Positions 34,985 to 42,592 of a DNA stretch of 64,000 bases are shown one piece after another. The notes beneath the pieces were generated by a model. That model ran no database searches. It was not told the origin of the DNA and worked only from the letters and a program-made list of their open reading frames with translations. Origin of the DNA: Variovorax jilinensis (GTDB lineage Bacteria > Pseudomonadota > Gammaproteobacteria > Burkholderiales > Burkholderiaceae_C); contig NZ_JASZYQ010000004.1 in NCBI RefSeq assembly GCF_030316885.1, positions 372,001 to 436,000 of the forward strand. The letters are read 5' to 3'. How positions within the stretch are numbered: position 1 is the stretch's first letter; every line of letters starts with the position of its first letter. Position numbers and translations under genes: made by a program.

Positions 34985-35842
34985 ATGGCCAAGATCTTCT
35001 GCATCGCGAACCAGAAAGGCGGCGTCGGCAAGACGACCACGGCAGTCAATCTGGCGGCCGGCCTGGCCAAGGTGGGCCAGCGGGTCCTCATGATCGACCT
35101 CGACCCGCAGGGCAATGCGACGATGGGTTCGGGCGTCGACAAGCGACAGCTCGAGACCACGGTCTACGACGTGCTGCTCGAATCGGCCTCCGTGGCCGAG
35201 GCCCGCGTGCGATCCGAAACCTGCGGCTACGACGTGCTGGGCGCCAACCGCGAACTGGCCGGCGCCGAGGTGGAGATGGTTGCGCTCGATCGCCGCGAGA
35301 AGCGCCTGCGCACCGCGCTGGCCGCGGTCGGTGCCGAGTACGACTTCATCCTGATCGATTGCCCGCCCAGCCTCAGCATGCTGACGCTCAACGGCCTTTG
35401 CGCCGCACATGGCGTGATTGTGCCGATGCAATGCGAGTACTTCGCGCTCGAAGGCCTCACGGACCTGGTCAACACCATCAAGCAGGTGCACGCCAACCTC
35501 AACAAGAACCTGCAGATCATCGGCCTGCTGCGCGTGATGTTCGATCCGCGCATCACGCTGCAGCAGCAGGTCAGCGAGCAGCTCAAGGCGCATTTCGGGG
35601 ACAAGGTGTTCGACACCGTGATCCCGCGCAATGTGCGACTGGCCGAGGCGCCGAGCTACGGCCTGCCCGGTGTGATCTTCGATCCGCAGGCCAAGGGCAG
35701 CCAGGCTTTCGTCGCCTTCGCGCAGGAGCTGGTCGAGAAGATGCCTCCGGCCAGCGCCATGGCATCCGATGCGTCGGCGCCGCCGGTGCCGGCCCCGATC
35801 GACGCACCGCCGGTCGCCGTGCACCTGCCGGACGGCCCATGA
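34985..35842 (+). CDS. parA: Chromosome partitioning ATPase ParA (Soj)
   Basis: 285 residues. The deviant Walker A motif KGGVGKTT lies near residue 11, with the following Walker A' DLDPQGNAT and B motif LIDCPPSLSMLT. The last about 30 residues are Ala/Pro-rich and unconserved. ParA binds nucleoid DNA in its ATP form and moves ParB-parS complexes apart. Two parS sites lie upstream within the same gene block. Its TGA overlaps the ATG of a tiny reading frame that leads into the next gene. Confidence 0.95.
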   Translation: MAKIFCIANQKGGVGKTTTAVNLAAGLAKVGQRVLMIDLDPQGNATMGSGVDKRQLETTVYDVLLESASVAEARVRSETCGYDVLGANRELAGAEVEMVALDRREKRLRTALAAVGAEYDFILIDCPPSLSMLTLNGLCAAHGVIVPMQCEYFALEGLTDLVNTIKQVHANLNKNLQIIGLLRVMFDPRITLQQQVSEQLKAHFGDKVFDTVIPRNVRLAEAPSYGLPGVIFDPQAKGSQAFVAFAQELVEKMPPASAMASDASAPPVPAPIDAPPVAVHLPDGP

Positions 35843-35901
35843 GCCAGACGGCGGCTGCGATGGCGAATACCGGCGTGCGACCCCAGCAGGTGGCCCCGTG
35901 A
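35839..35901 (+). CDS. Possible 20-residue coupling ORF between parA and the hydrolase gene
   Basis: Starts at ATG 35839 (ATGA overlap with the parA stop) and ends at TGA 35899-35901, which overlaps the GTG of the hydrolase gene as GTGA. The peptide is 20 residues long with no recognisable motif. It may only serve to pass ribosomes from parA to the hydrolase start. Whether it is translated is not known. Confidence 0.3.
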   Translation: MSQTAAAMANTGVRPQQVAP

Positions 35902-36440
35902 GCGGGCCTGAGATCCTGCTGCTGCCCGGATGGCAGAACAGCGACGCTGCGCACTGGCAGAGCCGATGGGAGGCCGTCCATGGCGACCACCGCGTCGAGC
36001 AGCACGACTGGATGCGCCCCTTGCGTGGCGACTGGTCGGCCCGCCTCGAGGAGGAAGTCCTGGCGGCGCGCGGCCCCGTGGTGCTGGTCGCCCACAGCCT
36101 GGGCTGCATTCTGGTCGCGGCCTGGGCTGCTCATTCCGTCAACACCGCCAAGGTGCGTGCCGCGTTGCTGGTGGCGCCGGGCGACCTCGAGCGCGACGAC
36201 CTGCGCCAGATGATTCCCGGCTGGGCGCCCATCGTGCGCCGAAAGCTGCCGTTCCCCGCGCTGATGATCGCTGGCAGCAACGATCCGTACTGCGATGCCG
36301 AGCGCTCACGCGCGATGGCTGACGACTGGGGCGCGCGCTTCGTCGATGGCGGCGCGCGCGGTCATCTCAACGGCGAATCCGGCCTGGGCGACTGGCCCGA
36401 GGGCCGCGCCCTGCTGAACGAACTCCTTCAACAAAAATGA
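35898..36440 (+). CDS. RBBP9/YdeN-family alpha/beta hydrolase
   Basis: 180 residues from GTG 35898. LLLPGWQNSDAAHW at the start, the nucleophile elbow HSLGC (Ser), an acid in SNDPYCDA and a final His in GARGHLNGESGLGDWPEG give the catalytic triad of the RBBP9/YdeN family. Members are small serine hydrolases of uncertain substrate. It lies between parA and parB and overlaps parB by ATGA, so it is expressed together with the partition genes. Whether it has any role in partition is unknown. Confidence 0.85.
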   Translation: MSGPEILLLPGWQNSDAAHWQSRWEAVHGDHRVEQHDWMRPLRGDWSARLEEEVLAARGPVVLVAHSLGCILVAAWAAHSVNTAKVRAALLVAPGDLERDDLRQMIPGWAPIVRRKLPFPALMIAGSNDPYCDAERSRAMADDWGARFVDGGARGHLNGESGLGDWPEGRALLNELLQQK

Positions 36441-37387
36441 CTTCCATGGCCACCAAGAAACCCAAGGGCCTCGGCCGCGGACTCGAGGCCCTGCTGGGCC
36501 CGACCTTCAACGGCATCGACAGCACGGCTTCCGACGACACCGCGCGCGCCAACCCGACGATCCTGCGGCTCGACCAGATGGTGCCCGGCGTCTACCAGCC
36601 GCGCACGCGCATGGACGAAGGGGCGCTCTACGAACTGGCCGAGAGCATCAAGGCGCAGGGCATCATGCAGCCGATCCTGGTCCGCCGGCTCGATGCGGAT
36701 TCGGCGCTCGACAAGAAGGCCGAGTTCGAGATCATCGCCGGCGAGCGGCGCTTTCGCGCGGCAGGCCTTGCAGGTCTGGAGACCGTCCCGGTGCTGGTGC
36801 GCGACGTGCCGAACGAGGCCGCGGCCGCCATGTCGCTGATCGAGAACATCCAGCGCGAAGACCTCAACCCGCTTGAAGAAGCTCAGGGTTTGCAACGACT
36901 GGTGCAAGAGTTTGGGCTTACTCACGAGACCGCCGCCCAAGCCGTCGGGCGGTCGCGCAGTGCGGCCAGCAATCTGCTGCGCCTGCTCAACCTGGCCGAG
37001 CCCGCCCAGGCCATGCTGATGGCCGGCGACATCGACATGGGCCATGCGCGCGCCTTGCTGTCGCTCGACAAGGGCACGCAAATTACGGCAGCCAACCAGA
37101 TCGCGGCGCGCAAGATGTCGGTGCGCGAGGCCGAGGCGCTGGTGAAGAAGCTGGCGGCCGAGTTCAGCCTCACGCCCTCGTCGCGCCGCGGGGGCGCGGC
37201 CGAGAAGTCGCGCGACCTGCTGCGCGTCGAGGAAGAACTGGCCGACCTGCTCGCGGCCGAGGTCGAGGTCCGCATCAAGAAGCGCAGCAAGCGCAGCGGC
37301 AAGCTCGAGGAAAGCGGCGAGCTCGCGATCCACTTCGGCTCGCTCGATGCGCTCAACGGCCTGATCGACCGCTTGCGCAAGATGTGA
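36437..37387 (+). CDS. parB: Chromosome partitioning protein ParB (Spo0J)
   Basis: 316 residues; start at ATG 36437 (overlap with the hydrolase stop) or ATG 36446. The CTP-binding/ParB domain contains GVYQPRTRMDEGALYELAESI and the box GERRFRAA, followed by the LIENIQREDLNPLEEA signature. The helix-turn-helix is in THETAAQAVGRSRSAASNLLRLL. A lysine-rich C-terminal dimerisation domain ends in GSLDALNGLIDRLRKM. It loads on parS (33154 and 34229) and spreads along DNA as a clamp. The gene closes the mnmG-parB block. Confidence 0.96.
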   Translation: MTSMATKKPKGLGRGLEALLGPTFNGIDSTASDDTARANPTILRLDQMVPGVYQPRTRMDEGALYELAESIKAQGIMQPILVRRLDADSALDKKAEFEIIAGERRFRAAGLAGLETVPVLVRDVPNEAAAAMSLIENIQREDLNPLEEAQGLQRLVQEFGLTHETAAQAVGRSRSAASNLLRLLNLAEPAQAMLMAGDIDMGHARALLSLDKGTQITAANQIAARKMSVREAEALVKKLAAEFSLTPSSRRGGAAEKSRDLLRVEEELADLLAAEVEVRIKKRSKRSGKLEESGELAIHFGSLDALNGLIDRLRKM

Positions 37388-37465
37388 TCGTCGCGGCCGG
37401 CGCCGATGGATGGCCGCGTCGGTCATGGCCGCGCAGCTTCTGCGGCCGCGAGCGCGGCTGGCGGG

Positions 37466-38890
37466 CTACAGGCTGAAGATCTTTCCCGGGTTCATGATGT
37501 TCTTCGGATCGAGCGCGCGCTTGATCGTGCGCATCATGTCGATCGCGCCGGCACCGGCCTCGGTCACGAGGAAGTCCATCTTGTGCAGGCCGACGCCATG
37601 CTCGCCGGTGCAGGTGCCTTCGAGTGCCAGCGCCCGGCTGACCAGCGCGTGGTTGAGCTTCTCGGCGGTCACGCGCTCTTCAGGGACGTTGGGGTCGAGC
37701 AGGTAGCCGAAATGGAAGTTGCCGTCGCCCACGTGGCCGACAAGGAAGTAGGGGATGCCGCTGGCATCGGCCTCGGCCACCGATTCGAGCAGGCAGTCGG
37801 CCAGCCGCGAGATCGGCACGCAGGTGTCGGTCGAGATCACGCGGCAGCCGGGACGCGACTGCACGGCCGCGAAATAGCTGTTGTGGCGTGCGGTCCAGAG
37901 CCGGGTGCGCTCCTCGGGCGTGCTGGCCCATTCGAAGGCCTTGCCGCCGTGGCCGCTGGCCAGTTCCTGCACCGTCTCGGCCTGCTCCTTGACGCCCGCG
38001 GGCGAGCCGTGGAACTCCATCAGCAGCATCGGTTCCTCGCGCAGGCCGAGCTTGGCGTAGGCGTTGACCATGCGGACCGTGTTGACGTCGATCAGCTCGA
38101 CTCGCGCGATCGGCACGCCGAGCTGGATGGTCTCGATGGTGGTGCGCACCGCGGCCTCGATGCTCGGGAACGAGCAGATCGCGGCCGACACCGCTTCGGG
38201 CAGCGGATAGATGCGCAGCGTGACCTCGGTGATGACGCCCAGCGTGCCTTCGCTGCCGACGATCAGGCGCGTGAGGTCGTAGCCGGCCGATGACTTCTTG
38301 GCCCGCGTGCCGGTGCGGATGACCTCGCCGCTCGCGGTCACGACCTCGAGCGCGAGCACGTTCTCGCGCATCGTGCCGTAGCGCACGGCGTTGGTGCCGC
38401 TCGCGCGCGTGGCCGCCATGCCGCCGATGGAGGCGTCGGCGCCCGGATCGATCGGGAAGAACAGGCCCGTGCTCTTGATCTCCTCGTTGAGCTGCTTGCG
38501 CGTGACGCCGGGCTGCACCGTGACCGTGAGATCGTCGGCGTTGATCGACAGCACGCGGTTCATGCGTGCCACGTCGATGCTGATGCCGCCCTGGACCGCG
38601 AGCAGGTGGCCCTCGAGCGAGGAGCCGACGCCGAAGGGAATGACCGGCACGCTGTGCTCGCTGGCGAGCCGCACCGCATCGGCCACGTCCTGCGTGCTCT
38701 CGGCGAAGACCACCGCGGAAGGCGGCGGGGCATCGAAGGAGGATTCGTCGCGGCCATGCTGCGTGCGCACCGCCATCGCGGTCGAGCAGCGCTCGCCAAA
38801 GCGGGCCTTGAGGGCGGCGATCAGCGCCTCGGGCACCGCGCGCAACGCGATCTCGGGCGTGAGGTGGGCGGGGGAGGTGGGAGCATTCAT
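37466..38890 (-). CDS. FAD-binding 2-hydroxyacid dehydrogenase (GlcD/Dld-like)
   Basis: 474 residues. The PCMH-type FAD-binding domain includes VIPFGVGSSLEGHLL, VTVQPGVTRKQLNEEI, DPGADASIGGMAATRASGTNAVRYG and IVGSEGTLGVITEVTLR. The C-terminal half has HVGDGNFHFGYLLDP and EGTCTGEHGVGLHKM. This is the FAD-oxidase pattern of D-lactate dehydrogenase (cytochrome), glycolate oxidase subunit GlcD and D-2-hydroxyglutarate dehydrogenase. No GlcE or GlcF gene follows, which favours a stand-alone D-lactate-type enzyme. It is divergent from the cobalamin gene, with 69 bases between the starts. Confidence 0.88.
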   Translation of the reverse strand: MNAPTSPAHLTPEIALRAVPEALIAALKARFGERCSTAMAVRTQHGRDESSFDAPPPSAVVFAESTQDVADAVRLASEHSVPVIPFGVGSSLEGHLLAVQGGISIDVARMNRVLSINADDLTVTVQPGVTRKQLNEEIKSTGLFFPIDPGADASIGGMAATRASGTNAVRYGTMRENVLALEVVTASGEVIRTGTRAKKSSAGYDLTRLIVGSEGTLGVITEVTLRIYPLPEAVSAAICSFPSIEAAVRTTIETIQLGVPIARVELIDVNTVRMVNAYAKLGLREEPMLLMEFHGSPAGVKEQAETVQELASGHGGKAFEWASTPEERTRLWTARHNSYFAAVQSRPGCRVISTDTCVPISRLADCLLESVAEADASGIPYFLVGHVGDGNFHFGYLLDPNVPEERVTAEKLNHALVSRALALEGTCTGEHGVGLHKMDFLVTEAGAGAIDMMRTIKRALDPKNIMNPGKIFSL

Positions 38891-38959
38891 GGGGCGCGGT
38901 CTCCTGGAGGGTCTAACATTCTACGGAGCACCCCCGCAAACCGCACGAGAAGGACAACC

Positions 38960-39541
38960 ATGGGCAATCGCCTGACGCAGATCGCAACCCGCACCGGCGA
39001 CGACGGCAGCACCGGACTCGGCGACAACACGCGCGTGCCCAAGGATCACCTGCGCGTGCACGCGATGGGCGACGTCGACGAGCTCAACTCGAACATCGGC
39101 CTGCTGCTGTGCGAACCGATGCCCGCGCCGGTGCGCGAACTGCTGGTCGACGTGCAGCACCAGCTCTTCAACCTCGGCGGCGAGCTCTCGATGCCGGGCT
39201 ACACGCTGCTGAAGGCCGACGCGCTGCTGCAGCTCGACAACGCACTGGCCGAGCACAACGCGGCCCTGCCGCGGCTGGCCGAGTTCATCCTGCCCGCGGG
39301 CACGCGTGCCGCGTCGCAGGCCCATGTCTGCCGCACCATCGCGCGCCGCGCCGAACGCGCCGTGGTGGCGCTGGGCGCCGAGGCCAAGCTCAACGCCGCG
39401 CTGCGCCACTACCTGAACCGCCTGAGCGACCTGCTGTTCGTGCTCGCGCGCGTGCTGAACCGGGTCGACGGCGGCGACGACGTCTACTGGAAGAGCGAGC
39501 GCATGGCGCGCGCCGCGGCAGCGGACGCCGGCGCGGACTGA
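38960..39541 (+). CDS. Cob(I)yrinic acid a,c-diamide adenosyltransferase, PduO type
   Basis: 193 residues from ATG 38960. The ATP-binding N-terminus TRTGDDGSTGLGDNTRVPKDHLRV and the active-site stretch RTIARRAERAVVAL ... YLNRLSDLLFVLAR are those of PduO-type ATP:cob(I)alamin adenosyltransferases. It attaches the adenosyl group to reduced cobalamin in the cytosol. No cobalamin-dependent enzyme gene or riboswitch is visible next to it. Confidence 0.93.
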   Translation: MGNRLTQIATRTGDDGSTGLGDNTRVPKDHLRVHAMGDVDELNSNIGLLLCEPMPAPVRELLVDVQHQLFNLGGELSMPGYTLLKADALLQLDNALAEHNAALPRLAEFILPAGTRAASQAHVCRTIARRAERAVVALGAEAKLNAALRHYLNRLSDLLFVLARVLNRVDGGDDVYWKSERMARAAAADAGAD

Positions 39542-39657
39542 AGCGCCGGCCGCAGGGCGGCTTTACCTTGCTTCACGCGCCGCGTACATGCAGGCGGCAA
39601 GCGCGACACACCCGGCTTCCACACTGGACTCCTCATCAACGCAGAAGGAGTTCCGAA

Positions 39658-40095
39658 ATGATCAAGTCAAAGTGCATGGCCCTTGGCGCCGCAGCGCTCG
39701 CGATGGGCATGGCGGGCAGCGCCTTCGCGCAGGATCCTCGCTGGGATGGCCGCCAGGATCGCCATGTGCCGCAACAGATGCAGCAGCGCCATGCCGGCCC
39801 GGCCTACGACCATCGGGGCCAGCCCGACTACCGTCAGGGCCCTGCGCGCGGCCAGACGTACCACCGCGACTACAGCCGTCCCGACGCCTATCGTGGCCCC
39901 AGCCCGCACGCCGAATGGCGCCGCGGTGGCCGGTTGCCGAACGAATACCGCGGTCGCGCCTACGTGGTGGACGACTGGCGCGGCCACCGTCTGCAGCAGC
40001 CGCAGCGCGGCTATCAGTGGGTCGGAGTCGGTGGCGATTTCGTCCTGGCCGCCGTCGCCACCGGCCTGGTCGCGCAGATCATCGTCGGACAGTAG
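39658..40095 (+). CDS. RcnB-family periplasmic protein
   Basis: 145 residues from ATG 39658, with AGGAGT upstream. A signal peptide ends near AFAQ. The mature N-terminal half is a highly polar Arg/Asp/Gln/His/Pro-rich segment. The C-terminal RcnB-type motif reads GGRLPNEYRGRAYVVDDWRG, then YQWVGVGGDFVLAA. RcnB in E. coli helps keep nickel and cobalt balance in the periplasm; the role of the many beta-proteobacterial homologues is unproven. The His-rich section could bind metal. Confidence 0.82.
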   Translation: MIKSKCMALGAAALAMGMAGSAFAQDPRWDGRQDRHVPQQMQQRHAGPAYDHRGQPDYRQGPARGQTYHRDYSRPDAYRGPSPHAEWRRGGRLPNEYRGRAYVVDDWRGHRLQQPQRGYQWVGVGGDFVLAAVATGLVAQIIVGQ

Positions 40096-40101
40096 GGCAG
40101 C

Positions 40102-40223
40102 AACCCACGCGAAATAGGGAAACGTGGGGCTATATCAGGCCGTCGCCGGGCCGCCCCAAGGCGGCCTGCGGCCCCCCGGGGGGGCAGCGACCCACACAAA
40201 GTGGGGAGCGGGGGGCTACATCA
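40102..40223. repeat. Intergenic element with two related about 35-base flanks around a GC-rich palindromic core
   Basis: A copy at 40102-40137 (AACCCACGCGAAATAGGG... to GGGGCTATATCA) is related to a second at 40190-40223 (ACCCACACAAAGTGGGG... to GGGGCTACATCA). Both end in GGGGCTAYATCA. Between them is a GC core with GGCCGC/GCGGCC and CCCCCGGGGGGG. Its last three bases are the stop codon of the minus-strand gene at 40221-40469. The pattern resembles dispersed intergenic repeats in Comamonadaceae genomes. Confidence 0.5.
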
Positions 40224-40469
40224 AACCGGCGCAGGCGCCATCTGGGCACAGACGTTGCGCCCGGTGATGGTGAGCCGCAGCCCGCCGCCGTGCCATTCGA
40301 GCCAGTTGAGACGGACGTAGGCATCGACGTCGTTCTCGTCGATGCGGCCGGCCTGGTGCTGCAGCAGGTGATCCACGGTGGCAGGCAGGGCCTGCCGCAA
40401 ACGTTCGCGGGCGGCGGCTTCGCTGGCTGCCTTCGTCGCTGCAATGCGCGTCTGAGAATTCGATGCCAT
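40221..40469 (-). CDS. Small hypothetical protein
   Basis: 82 residues with ATG 40469. The N-terminal half is Ala/Arg-rich and helical; the C-terminal half carries HQAGRIDENDVDAYVRLNW, WHGGGLRLTITG and a Cys near the end. It has no signal peptide or membrane segment. I do not recognise a family. Codon use matches the neighbours, and the reading frame is intact, so it is likely real. Its stop codon coincides with the end of the intergenic repeat element. Confidence 0.5.
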   Translation of the reverse strand: MASNSQTRIAATKAASEAAARERLRQALPATVDHLLQHQAGRIDENDVDAYVRLNWLEWHGGGLRLTITGRNVCAQMAPAPV

Positions 40470-40595
40470 GGCTGTTTCGATCCAATCGCTGAGGGATTCG
40501 CACCAATGTACGCTTCCTAACGATACGGACTAGGACCTTTTTCTCGTTTTCGCGCAGGGCAAACACGCATGTCGCCGTGGGGACGTCCTTTTTGC

Positions 40596-41087
40596 TTACT
40601 TGCGTGGCTGCAGCAGCTTGCTGACCTCGTCCACGTTCTCGCGAATGCGCTGACGCACCACGTCGAAAGCGTCGGCCTGCGACTTCGCCGCCACTTCCGA
40701 CAGTTCACGGATGTCGTCGAGCGCCTGCTTGAAGGCGGCCTTGCCCATGGCGTCGAGCTTGGCGAAGCCCTCGCGCGGATCGGTGCCCGGCAGCGACTTC
40801 ATCGTGCCCTGCCATTCCTCGATCGAGGACTTGAGCATCTCGGTCTGGCGCTGCACGACGCTCTGCAGGCCCTGGTAGGACTTCTCGTTGACCTTCATGA
40901 GCGCCTGCAGGTCCTTGCGCCCGTTCTCGACGATGGCGCCCGCGGCGCCGGCCAGCGGCAGGTTCTGCAGCCGCTCCGCCATGCCCTTGAGCGGCTTGAC
41001 GAAGGCTTCCTGGACGTCCGCCGGCGTGGGAATTCCGCGCGTGCTCGGCTTCTTCGCGGCAGTGGTGCTCGTCTTGCTGGTGGCCAT
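40596..41087 (-). CDS. Phasin-like protein
   Basis: 163 residues from ATG 41087; the longer frame upstream adds only unconserved sequence. A Lys/Thr/Ser-rich N-terminus (SKTSTTAAKKPSTRG) is followed by long amphipathic helices with MKVNEKSYQGLQSVVQRQTEMLKSS, a classic phasin helix. These proteins coat PHA granules or act as general helical chaperones. It is the second phasin gene in the window. No PHA synthesis gene is adjacent. Confidence 0.75.
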   Translation of the reverse strand: MATSKTSTTAAKKPSTRGIPTPADVQEAFVKPLKGMAERLQNLPLAGAAGAIVENGRKDLQALMKVNEKSYQGLQSVVQRQTEMLKSSIEEWQGTMKSLPGTDPREGFAKLDAMGKAAFKQALDDIRELSEVAAKSQADAFDVVRQRIRENVDEVSKLLQPRK

Positions 41088-41160
41088 GTGCGTGATCTCC
41101 GGGGTTGAGGTTGGAGTCGCGACGATACGCCCAGTGGGGCGTTTCATGGAAGCCCGGCCT

Positions 41161-41622
41161 TCACTTGACCAGCTTGAGCGTGCCCTTCATCAAGGTCGAG
41201 TGCCCCGGGAACGAGCAGAAGAAGGTGTAGCTGCCGTCGGCCGCGAGCTTGGCGGGCGAGAAGCTCACGCTGTCGCTCTCGCCGCCGCCCAGGATCCTGG
41301 TGTGGGCCACCACGCGCGCGTCGCCGGCCTTCACATAGTTGTTGGCCAGGCCCGCAGCGATGCCGTCGCTGGCCACCATCGGCACCTCGGCCGTCTTGGC
41401 GAGCACCCAGTTGTGGCCCATGGCCTGCTTGGGCAGCTTGCCGCTGTGGCGCAGCGTGACGGTGAAGCTCTTGCAGGCGCTGCTGACTTCGATCTCCTTC
41501 CTGTTGAACTGCATGGCGTCGTTGCCGTCGATCTCGACGGCGCAGTCGGCGGCGAATGCGGGCGCGCAGGCGATGCCGAGGACGGCGGTGGTGGCGATGG
41601 CGGCAAGGCGGCGGAGCAGCAT
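41161..41622 (-). CDS. azu: Azurin (blue copper protein)
   Basis: 153 residues with a signal peptide ending at about residue 24 (AFA). The copper ligands are His70 in AMGHNWV, Cys136 in [12 protein letters not shown], His141 and Met145. The disulfide Cys pair (27 and 50) is present. Azurin carries electrons in the periplasm, for example from the bc1 complex to nitrite reductase or to cbb3 oxidase. The cbb3 genes lie 3.5 kb downstream. FNR-like dyads in the intergenic region to ompW may control it. Confidence 0.95.
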   Translation of the reverse strand: MLLRRLAAIATTAVLGIACAPAFAADCAVEIDGNDAMQFNRKEIEVSSACKSFTVTLRHSGKLPKQAMGHNWVLAKTAEVPMVASDGIAAGLANNYVKAGDARVVAHTRILGGGESDSVSFSPAKLAADGSYTFFCSFPGHSTLMKGTLKLVK

Positions 41623-41701
41623 GGAACAGGACCTCGATGAAAAGAGGCCGTGCACCTCGCGCGGCCCTGGGTTCATTGTCGACAACGCCGACGGCTGCCT
41701 C

Positions 41702-41715
41702 ATGACCTGGGTCAA
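41702..41715. promoter_or_regulatory. FNR-like dyad between azurin and ompW
   Basis: ATGACCTGGGTCAA has the right half GTCAA and a left half ATGAC, with a four-base spacer. It lies 80 bases upstream of the azurin start and 155 bases upstream of ompW. It resembles the perfect dyads at 45030 and 42545. Confidence 0.45.
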
Positions 41716-41772
41716 GGTCGTCCCCGATGCGCAGATGCGGTGTTGCGGTGCGGGCACGGTGCGCCGCTTTGC

Positions 41773-41786
41773 TTGCCCTGCGTCAA
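41773..41786. promoter_or_regulatory. Weak FNR-like dyad upstream of ompW
   Basis: TTGCCCTGCGTCAA keeps TTG and GTCAA with a four-base spacer. The left half is imperfect (TTGCC for TTGAT). It lies 84 bases upstream of the ompW start. Confidence 0.3.
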
Positions 41787-41869
41787 GGACGCGCGCCTCC
41801 CGCCTCACCAAACTGCCTGCAGTTGCCGACATCCCGCGTCGGCCAATTACCAGAGAAGCAGGAAAGCAA

Positions 41870-42529
41870 ATGATTCGAGATTCCTTCAAGCGCGCACTGA
41901 TTGCAACGGCCGTCCTCGGCGGCCTGTGCGCGTTGCCGGCGGCGGCGCAGGAGGCGCAGGGCAACTGGCTGGTGCGTGCACGCGCGGTGCGCATCGACAC
42001 CGCGAACAAGTCCGATCCGATTCCCTCGCTGGCGGTGCCGGCCGATGCCATCACGGTCAGCAACAAGACCATCCCCGAGATCGACATCAGCTATTTCTTC
42101 ACGCCGAACATCGCGGCCGAACTGGTGCTGACCGTGCCCCAGAAGCACACCGTGACGGTCGAGCAGAGCGCGCTCGGCGGGCCGGTCGACATCGGCACCT
42201 TCAAGCAGCTGCCGCCGACGCTGATGCTGCAGTACCACTTCATGCCCGAGGCCACCATCCGGCCCTACGTGGGCGCCGGCCTCAACTACACGCGCATCAG
42301 CGGAGTGAACCTGTTCGTGCCGACCGTGGGCGCGCTCGACCTCAAGCAGAACAGCTACGGCCTGGCGCTCGGTGCCGGCATCGACATCGCGATCGCGAAG
42401 AACGTGTTCCTCAACTTCGACGTCAAGAAGGTGCAGATGCGCACCGACGTCACGCGCCTGGGCCAGACGCTGTCGACCGTCAAGGTCGATCCGTGGCTGT
42501 TCGGCGCCGGCGTGGGCTATCGCTTCTAG
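41870..42529 (+). CDS. ompW: OmpW-family outer-membrane protein
   Basis: 219 residues from ATG 41870, preceded by AGCAGGAAAG. A signal peptide ends near AAAQ. The body has the eight-strand barrel pattern with the N-terminal block [17 protein letters not shown], then [28 protein letters not shown], and ends in Phe (GAGVGYRF). OmpW forms a narrow hydrophobic channel in the outer membrane and is FNR-controlled in several bacteria. FNR-like dyads lie upstream. A second OmpW gene starts beyond the right edge of the window. Confidence 0.92.
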   Translation: MIRDSFKRALIATAVLGGLCALPAAAQEAQGNWLVRARAVRIDTANKSDPIPSLAVPADAITVSNKTIPEIDISYFFTPNIAAELVLTVPQKHTVTVEQSALGGPVDIGTFKQLPPTLMLQYHFMPEATIRPYVGAGLNYTRISGVNLFVPTVGALDLKQNSYGLALGAGIDIAIAKNVFLNFDVKKVQMRTDVTRLGQTLSTVKVDPWLFGAGVGYRF

Positions 42530-42544
42530 GCCAATGGCGCAGCC

Positions 42545-42558
42545 TTGACCTGGGTCAA
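42545..42558. promoter_or_regulatory. FNR-type dyad upstream of ccoI
   Basis: TTGACCTGGGTCAA is a perfect palindrome with TTGAC/GTCAA halves and a four-base spacer. It lies 35 bases before the ATG of the copper ATPase gene. The FNR consensus is TTGAT-N4-ATCAA, so each half differs at one base. Confidence 0.55.
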
Positions 42559-42592
42559 GCCGGTGCGGCCCGCCCGCGGCTAGCCTTGCCGC

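Noticed and set aside
37466..38890. Calling the flavoprotein glcD
   Set aside because: No glcE or glcF follows, and D-lactate and D-2-hydroxyglutarate dehydrogenases share the same motifs, so a gene symbol is not justified.
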